This document shows, one piece after another, positions 61,628-64,000 of a stretch of DNA of 64,000 bases; the stretch's first letter is position 1, and the number at the start of each line of letters is the position of its first letter. The stretch lies in assembly GCA_900660155.1 (NCBI GenBank), contig CABFPE010000301.1, positions 782,472 to 846,471 on the forward strand. Direction: 5' to 3'. The stretch comes from Hofstenia miamia. Its lineage: Eukaryota; Xenacoelomorpha; Acoela; Hofsteniidae. The translations under genes were made by a program, and so were the position numbers. The notes under the pieces are model-generated. The model searched no databases. It worked only from the letters and a program-made list of their open reading frames with translations, and was not told the DNA's origin.

Positions 61628-63532
61628 GCGTTTTGCACTTTATTTCAAATAATTGCGAATCATGTTTTAAATATATTATTTTTTCGAATAATATTTTTCA
61701 CAAATGTTTTATGAACTCAAAGCCCCGTCCCATATGAAATTCGGACTTTTTATGTGATTATGATAAAAATATTTTTTAGTGTTTTCCATACTGTAGAAAC
61801 CATTTTCCAAAGAATTTCCGTCTCCCATCAATAAAGGGCGGGGTAAAAAGCCTAGCGTTCATGTAAAAATATAAACCTTAAAGTTTTTGTGAACAGCCTT
61901 AATAATCATTGAAATTTTTGCAAAATATGATTAGATTTTGTATAACTTGCAAATATATAATCATTTTATAATAAAATTTCCCGTTGGAAATTTTCTAGGA
62001 CCGCACCTGACTCGAACAAACTTCGATTAATTGAAATATTCTTGTGAATTTGATGTCTTCGAATTGAATTTGAATTGCTCGCTGGCCTCCAGTCCGAACA
62101 ACTGTTTGGAAGTGGAGCTTTTGCTACTAATGCACTAGAAAGAATTTTGCAGCAGCTAATATCACTCGGGCTCCCATTGGAACTATTTAGCTTATTAGAA
62201 TTAAATCACGATGCGTCTAATTTCCAAAATGGCTTTTGATCTCTTGTTTTCCCTCATCCTCCTATGTATTCCTATTCCATAATTTCGCTTTCTGACATTT
62301 GCTTTCCCTTTTATTTCCTAATGTATTTTCAACTATCATTTTCCAATTTACTCTATTTATTTGTTAAACATTTTTCAAAAGCAAACACTATTGGATTTAA
62401 TGTGATCATATACATACGCATATCCACTTTCAAATCATAACTATTTACGTACAGAATGTATTTGTCTAATATCTAAGTTAAATACATGCATTTTTAGCCC
62501 ATTACACAGTGGCTTCTGTCAACCTGAGTAAGAAAAGTAGGTCACAACTCATTTTTAGTCTGTATATGTCATTTCGACTGCGTTTGCCACTTATTAGTCC
62601 ACAGTCCGCATATTAATTGAGCACCAGTCCAATCTAGCAAATATCTTTACAGTTTTAATGATTTTAATTTTAAAATCGCACACTTTTAAAAGATAGCAAT
62701 TCAGAAATGCTATAATGCTCGAAACCGGATGGCAAATTGTATGTGTGCATGTTTGTTTATAGTTTGATGACATTTAGTTCCTGTACTAATATCCTTTTTC
62801 TAGAAATTTTTTAAAACCTCAATAATTATAACAGTAAATTATTTCAATTGGGTTCCTGTACATTTTTACTTTAAGCGGTGATGTTTGCATTCCTTCGATC
62901 GAGTTAAATATTCTTTAATTAAACATGCAAGTTTTTGGCACTGTACTGATAGTTATTCCATTATATATTACAAAATATGCGCTGCTCTTATAAGGAAACT
63001 ACGCATTGATTTTAAGCATGATTAAAACAAGTTTTTTCAAATTTAAAAGATTTTTTTGGAACGTTTAAATAAATAATTTTTGGCATTTGCCATTCATACT
63101 TTCATTACCGACTTTCTTCCTAAAATGAAATAAAACTTTCGTTTTTTAAACCATTTTATTTTTAGCAAAATGAAATTTTGTACAGACTCTCTAAATGCAC
63201 TGTATTCTAATTTGTAAAATTATATTATTCAGACTTTCAGACTTTGATATTGGAATTAATGAAGAAAATTGAAAAGTTTTTACAAAGCCACATTTAGATG
63301 TGTGCAAATTCTGGATGCTGATGGCAACGCAGTGGCTGTGTCCAAGTTAGAAACTGATGTCATCAATAGAACGGTGATAAGTCCAATGGCAAACGATGCT
63401 CTTCGAACAATATGTATCGCCTACCGTGACTTCCCTCCTTCTGCAAAACCAAATCTTGACGATGAGATGGCCCTTATTCAAGGTCTCACATGCATATGCA
63501 TCACTGGAATTGAAGATCCAGTTCGCGATGAG
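26617..63532 (+). CDS. PMCA: Plasma-membrane Ca2+-transporting P-type ATPase, exons 1-10, 3' end outside window
   Basis: This pump exports Ca2+ from the cytosol using ATP. The ten exons join in frame into 658 codons: 26617-26791, 26842-27024, 27056-27295, 27336-27461, 27506-27685, 27724-27879, 28040-28239, 28288-28527, 46643-46881, 63298-63532. Visible parts are an N-terminal tail with [21 protein letters not shown]1 and TM2 (residues about 95-155), the actuator domain with TGES (exon 4), a charged linker (exons 5-6), TM3 and TM4 with PEGLP (exon 7), the phosphorylation motif CSDKTGTLT with Asp447 (exon 8), the ATP-site KGAS with Lys571 (exon 9), and [14 protein letters not shown] of the P domain (exon 10). 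The rest of the P domain, TM5-TM10 and the calmodulin-binding tail lie to the right. GNKTECGLL and the sequence around TM2 identify PMCA rather than SERCA. The start codon gives the usual PMCA N-terminal length. Confidence 0.95.
26842..27024 (+). CDS. PMCA exon 2, TM1
   Basis: It encodes the [19 protein letters not shown] block and TM1 ([19 protein letters not shown]). The next intron is only 31 nt (27025-27055), GTAAGA...CATAAG; it is required because its length is not a multiple of three and reading through shifts out of the PMCA frame. Confidence 0.9.
27056..27295 (+). CDS. PMCA exon 3, TM2 and start of actuator domain
   Basis: It encodes TM2 ([20 protein letters not shown]), the very conserved [18 protein letters not shown], and [15 protein letters not shown] of the actuator domain. 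It is followed by a 40-nt intron (27296-27335). Confidence 0.93.
27336..27461 (+). CDS. PMCA exon 4, actuator domain with TGES
   Basis: It encodes [26 protein letters not shown] and [17 protein letters not shown] is the dephosphorylation loop of P-type ATPases. The next intron is 44 nt (27462-27505). In the duplicate this exon is cut by the N at 25699. Confidence 0.93.
27506..27685 (+). CDS. PMCA exon 5, end of actuator domain and start of charged linker
   Basis: It encodes [30 protein letters not shown] and then a Lys/Glu/Asn-rich linker. In vertebrate PMCAs the equivalent region is where acidic phospholipids act and where splice site A lies. A 38-nt intron (27686-27723) follows. Confidence 0.9.
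27724..27879 (+). CDS. PMCA exon 6, charged linker before TM3
   Basis: It encodes a Ser/Glu-rich variable segment ([20 protein letters not shown]) and then [15 protein letters not shown] leading into TM3. The frame is preserved across both junctions. The following intron is 160 nt (27880-28039). Confidence 0.85.
28040..28239 (+). CDS. PMCA exon 7, TM3 and TM4 with PEGLP
   Basis: It encodes [17 protein letters not shown] (TM3) and [20 protein letters not shown] (TM4, calcium-binding PEGLP kink), then [11 protein letters not shown] 48-nt intron (28240-28287) follows. Confidence 0.93.
28288..28527 (+). CDS. PMCA exon 8, phosphorylation site
   Basis: It encodes [20 protein letters not shown] and [13 protein letters not shown]; Asp447 of this model is the residue phosphorylated in the catalytic cycle. 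It ends at codon GTG before donor GTAAGA. Intron 8 then runs to 46642, about 18.1 kb here and about 16.1 kb after removing the assembly repeats. Confidence 0.95.
28582..28622. repeat. (TA)n microsatellite with an N at 28581
   Basis: A TA run of about 40 bp just inside intron 8. The single N before it marks another contig join, but no flanking duplication is visible. Confidence 0.8.
28624..28699. repeat. Short hairpin repeat in intron 8
   Basis: CGTCAGTTGTAGTATGGGA (28624-28642) pairs with TCCCATAGTGCAACTGACG (28681-28699) at 17 of 19 positions around a 38-bp loop. The loop contains GTACAGGTGAC (28656-28666), which has a perfect inverted match at 28863-28873. TCAGTTGT recurs at about 28815 and 28834. 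Confidence 0.55.
28909..30035 (+). mobile_element. Decayed mariner-like DNA transposon (Tc1/mariner superfamily)
   Basis: It has long inverted ends of about 120 bp (CAGGGTGATTAGAAGTC at the left; the reverse complement of the right end reads GCAGGCGATCAAGAAGTC), bounded by TA on both sides, 1127 bp in all. Inside, on the + strand, transposase pieces are readable from 29123: [19 protein letters not shown], then [20 protein letters not shown] / [20 protein letters not shown], then [17 protein letters not shown], the last around the first catalytic Asp. These match the helix-turn-helix and early catalytic part of a mariner-like transposase common in insects. There are stop codons and frame changes (for example after 29188 and 29531), and the end of the catalytic core is missing. 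Confidence 0.75.
30036..33736. other. Intron 8 segment with degenerate short repeats and TA runs
   Basis: No exon or clear gene. TA microsatellites lie at about 30701-30720, 32397-32417, 33636-33652 and 33719-33736. A cluster of a degenerate 18-bp motif (GGTAACCCAAAGCGCCTC and relatives) lies at 30722-31297. A more GC-rich, coding-like island lies at about 32410-32960, but its frames are all interrupted and I recognise nothing in them. Confidence 0.5.
33719..33857. repeat. TA microsatellite with a 69-N gap
   Basis: TA repeats flank 33737-33805, which is unread. The gap is most likely more TA repeat. Frames reported through it are meaningless. Confidence 0.9.
33858..39754. other. Intron 8 segment, mostly unremarkable AT-rich DNA
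   Basis: No coding stretch is recognised. Five copies of a CTTGCGCTTTGTAC-like motif lie at 34061-34769, and a short TA run at about 34836-34854. Around 38590-38640 there is a G-rich stretch of the kind seen at the edges of dispersed repeats. Otherwise nothing is seen. Confidence 0.5.
39755..41045 (-). mobile_element. Complete Tc1-like DNA transposon
   Basis: About 1291 bp between TA target sites (39753-39754 and 41046-41047). Both ends start TAGTTGGCTGC, then a run of A (7 on the left, 9 on the right) and ATGAGACT, about 26-28 bp of terminal inverted repeat. The inside is one open transposase gene on the minus strand, opposite to PMCA. With matching ends, target duplication and an unbroken gene it looks recent and possibly still autonomous. 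Confidence 0.93.
39872..40852 (-). CDS. Tc1-like transposase, 326 aa, DD34E
   Basis: The enzyme would cut the transposon out and paste it at a TA. The N-terminal part has two helix-turn-helix regions (residues about 15-45 and 62-115) with a GRPR-type linker (KGSGRPRKI). The catalytic residues are Asp146 (VWITDECVF), Asp230 (LQQDGATPH) and Glu265 (LSPIENVW), with 34 residues between the last two, the Tc1 signature. [15 protein letters not shown] is the typical C-terminal block. The length is slightly under the usual 340 aa. The first Met may be upstream of the true start; Met14 is an alternative. It sits antisense in intron 8 of PMCA. No break is seen. Confidence 0.95.
   Translation of the reverse strand: MFCFAKFLLDFFGMETLEQLENAFATSQISRSTYFRKLKKIRQGESLKRRKGSGRPRKIIGKFIQKTVAIALKNPYISGKKIANRLQTEADISVHETTVQRTLKKSGVTKIGRKNRLLITKEHQEKRLNFVKDWKDYTFEDVWITDECVFQLHRNKVQVWSSKKCPRPTKAVPKFDQKIMVWGALCYRGFYLKILDGKATIDSQRYCQIIAEFMPYADALYDDGWILQQDGATPHTSAKTKNWFSENNIQFLQWPPSSADLSPIENVWQILKNDVEKKNPKNISDLKEKIQESQHILTSEMKSNLMKSVSVRLNEVISTGGKQIRL
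41046..42342. other. Intron 8 segment, nothing recognised
   Basis: Mixed AT-rich sequence with short readable frames but no known protein. CpG and CGCG-like words are more common around 41640-41830 than elsewhere, without an evident function. Confidence 0.4.
42343..44089. repeat. Assembly-type direct repeat, 873 bp, joined by N at 43216
   Basis: 42343-43215 and 43217-44089 match at offset 874 across one N. The open frames in them are repeated in step and are not genes. Confidence 0.9.
43696..45966. repeat. Assembly-type direct repeat, 1135 bp, joined by N at 44831
   Basis: 43696-44830 and 44832-45966 match at offset 1136 across one N. With the previous repeat, three copies of the stretch starting GGCGCCGCGCGCACTAG appear (42822, 43696, 44832), all most likely a single locus. 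Confidence 0.9.
44832..46098. mobile_element. Candidate non-autonomous inverted-repeat element, about 1.27 kb
   Basis: The left end (GCGCACTAGTGATTTTTAAT at 44840 onward) is matched in inverted order by the right end. The reverse complement of 46007-46098 reads GTGCGCACTGTTGATTTTTT, then AATTTAC, AGTTTA, AAAATT and ACGCGCACTAG in the same order and similar spacing as the left arm. Arms are about 100-130 bp and each carries two GCGCACT words. No transposase is inside. A clear target-site duplication was not found, so the superfamily is open. Confidence 0.5.
46099..46642. other. End of intron 8
   Basis: AT-rich sequence with a pyrimidine-rich run before the exon 9 acceptor at 46642. Nothing else is seen. 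Confidence 0.5.
46643..46881 (+). CDS. PMCA exon 9, nucleotide-binding domain
   Basis: It follows acceptor TTTTTAG. It encodes [40 protein letters not shown] and [11 protein letters not shown]; the Lys of KGAS sits in the ATP pocket. The exon ends with two bases of a Lys codon before donor GTAAAT. Intron 9 is about 16.4 kb (46882-63297). Confidence 0.95.
48794..48928. repeat. Poly-C tract with a 102-N gap
   Basis: A run of about 16 C (48794-48809) precedes the N gap, and TT plus about 16 C (48914-48929) follow it. The gap probably stays open because of the homopolymer. On the other strand it is poly-G and could form quadruplex structures. Confidence 0.75.
50410..50944. repeat. Assembly-type repeat, 239 bp, with Ns at 50649 and 50705
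   Basis: 50410-50648 and 50706-50944 match at offset 296. Between the two Ns lies a 55-bp sliver (50650-50704) with no visible relation to either flank, as if a tiny contig had been placed in a gap that does not exist. Confidence 0.85.
52218..52565. mobile_element. MITE with pogo/Tigger-like ends
   Basis: The left end reads AGCGCATCCTCGATTATCC and the reverse complement of the right end reads AGTGAATCCTTGATTATCC, with TA at both borders (52216-52217 and 52566-52567). ATCCTCGATTATCCG-type ends and TA targets are typical of pogo/Tigger elements. About 345 bp with no coding capacity. Confidence 0.6.
53014..53051. repeat. (TA)n microsatellite
   Basis: A TA run of about 38 bp in intron 9. The short Phe/Ile-rich frame across it is not a gene. 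Confidence 0.85.
54018..54107. repeat. (TA)n microsatellite with TG interruptions
   Basis: A TATG-rich lead-in followed by two long TA runs separated by TGTGTG. Intron 9. Confidence 0.85.
54108..57294. other. Intron 9, middle part, nothing coding recognised
   Basis: AT-rich. The only marked structure is a perfect 18-bp palindrome at 55149-55166. Short frames lack any recognisable protein. Confidence 0.4.
57295..57651. mobile_element. MITE-like element with TAGAGGT ends
   Basis: The left end reads TAGAGGTATGTGCC-GC and the reverse complement of the right end reads TAGAGGTGTGTGCCAGC, about 357 bp apart. The interior near both ends is unusually GC-rich (CCGCGGCGGCGG at about 57340, GCTGCGGCGG at about 57614). 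No coding capacity. The superfamily is not clear. Confidence 0.5.
58136..59517. mobile_element. Possible hAT-like non-autonomous element
   Basis: CAGAGTTGGAATTGGATC (58141-58158) is matched by the reverse complement of the right border, CAGAGATGGAATCGGATC (ending about 59513). CGGATCGGAT words lie inside both borders. CAGAGATGG-type ends resemble hAT elements, but no 8-bp target duplication was found and no transposase is present. Confidence 0.4.
59518..63297. other. Intron 9, last part
   Basis: No coding stretch is recognised. A (TA)n run lies at about 61588-61625 shortly after a single N at 61559, where no flanking duplication is seen. CCCGA-type words around 61470-61525 suggest a small dispersed repeat. 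Confidence 0.5.
63298..63532 (+). CDS. PMCA exon 10, nucleotide-binding to P-domain junction
   Basis: It follows acceptor CATTTAG and completes the split Lys codon. It encodes [20 protein letters not shown] and [16 protein letters not shown]. It ends in phase 0 at GAG followed by GCAAGT, a GC-type donor. The next exon should begin with the VPEAI-like block and is not visible before 64000. Confidence 0.93.
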
Positions 63533-64000
63533 GCAAGTTTCTTCCTTTTGCAATTTCAAAATCTATTTCATCATTATATTTATTATAATTTCATGATTGG
63601 TGTTGCGTCGTGTCATTGAAATATGCTTGTTTTAATTCAATGACTTATGTGCAATCCTAGAGAAGTCTAATAGCGCTACTGAAATTCGTATTTCTAAAAA
63701 CCGTTTGTAGTTACAGCACTTACTTTTTTGTTTTAATGTGAAGTACCGCCATAGTTCTTTATTGTTGCAAACACTGCTCCAGACACAAAATGTCTCTGAC
63801 TCAGTTCTGCTCATTACTTTACAGTCTTTTACAAACATGCACAACAGGCTTAAGTGGGACTTCTCTTCATTTCAATGAAGTTACGTATCTCTGTTTGAAA
63901 AGTAAAAAATGTTGATAGAATAGAACATATGATCAATATTTTCGCAAACCTATTTATGCTATTCTTATTTAGGAAGTTTCACGGTTAGTTACTACCATGT
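63533..64000 (+). other. Start of PMCA intron 10
   Basis: It begins with GCAAGT directly after exon 10 and shows no further exon with PMCA similarity before the window ends. Confidence 0.6.

Noticed and set aside
63972-64000. Possible PMCA exon 11 after the TTATTTAG at the right edge
   Set aside because: The frame following it does not resemble the VPEAIRKCQ block expected there, and too little sequence is left to judge.
1-64000. CRISPR arrays, operons, rRNA or tRNA genes
   Set aside because: No regular spacer-repeat array or cloverleaf-type sequence was seen; the window is eukaryotic. Dispersed short motifs are too irregular for CRISPR.

Overview
This is AT-rich metazoan DNA. It holds the 5' two-thirds of one host gene, a plasma-membrane Ca2+-ATPase (PMCA, ATP2B type) on the + strand, behind about 24 kb of nested retroelements. 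The host is an animal: the gene is split by spliceosomal introns, the protein is a canonical PMCA, and the transposons are animal families (Tc1, mariner-like, Ty3/gypsy with a tRNA-Trp-type primer site, an R2/NeSL-like LINE). The run of 31-160 nt introns at the 5' end of the gene followed by two introns above 16 kb, together with CsRn1/Kabuki-type tRNA-Trp priming, recalls flatworms such as trematodes. That assignment is inference only.

Layout. 1-2000: 3' part of a + strand Ty3/gypsy relative ending in its LTR (837-2000). 2001-14815: a minus-strand Ty3/gypsy element (called A here) with Gag, protease, RT, RNase H and integrase, then an extra 3-3.5 kb coding region of unknown function before the 3' LTR. 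The + element sits in A's 3' LTR and a solo LTR (B) sits in the same LTR with a 4-bp target duplication. 14816-19040: a second minus-strand Ty3/gypsy fossil (C) into which A landed; it keeps a 5' LTR and a primer-binding site. 19041-23950: an unrecognised coiled-coil fossil, a 280-bp tandem duplication split by another solo LTR B, a gypsy integrase scrap and a LINE reverse transcriptase scrap. 23951-64000: the PMCA locus. Eight exons lie within 1.9 kb (26617-28527), then exon 9 at 46643 and exon 10 at 63298; the gene runs off the right edge. Its two giant introns hold a whole-looking Tc1 transposon, a decayed mariner-like element, several MITE-like inverted-repeat elements, TA microsatellites and short dispersed repeat clusters.

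Assembly caution. Six single-N positions (11241, 15247, 25699, 43216, 44831, 50705) join two directly repeated, apparently identical blocks of 239-1748 bp. These look like overlapping contig ends that were never merged. One of them doubles the first exons of PMCA (24868-25698), so the gene should be read from the second copy. Intron 8 and element A are correspondingly longer here than in the real genome.

The most unusual points are the extra post-integrase coding region shared by two diverged gypsy elements, which runs through the polypurine tract and takes its stop from the first bases of the LTR; the extreme intron-size asymmetry of PMCA, including a 31-nt intron; a sharp CpG step at about 24 kb between the transposon block and the gene; and an apparently intact Tc1 copy.
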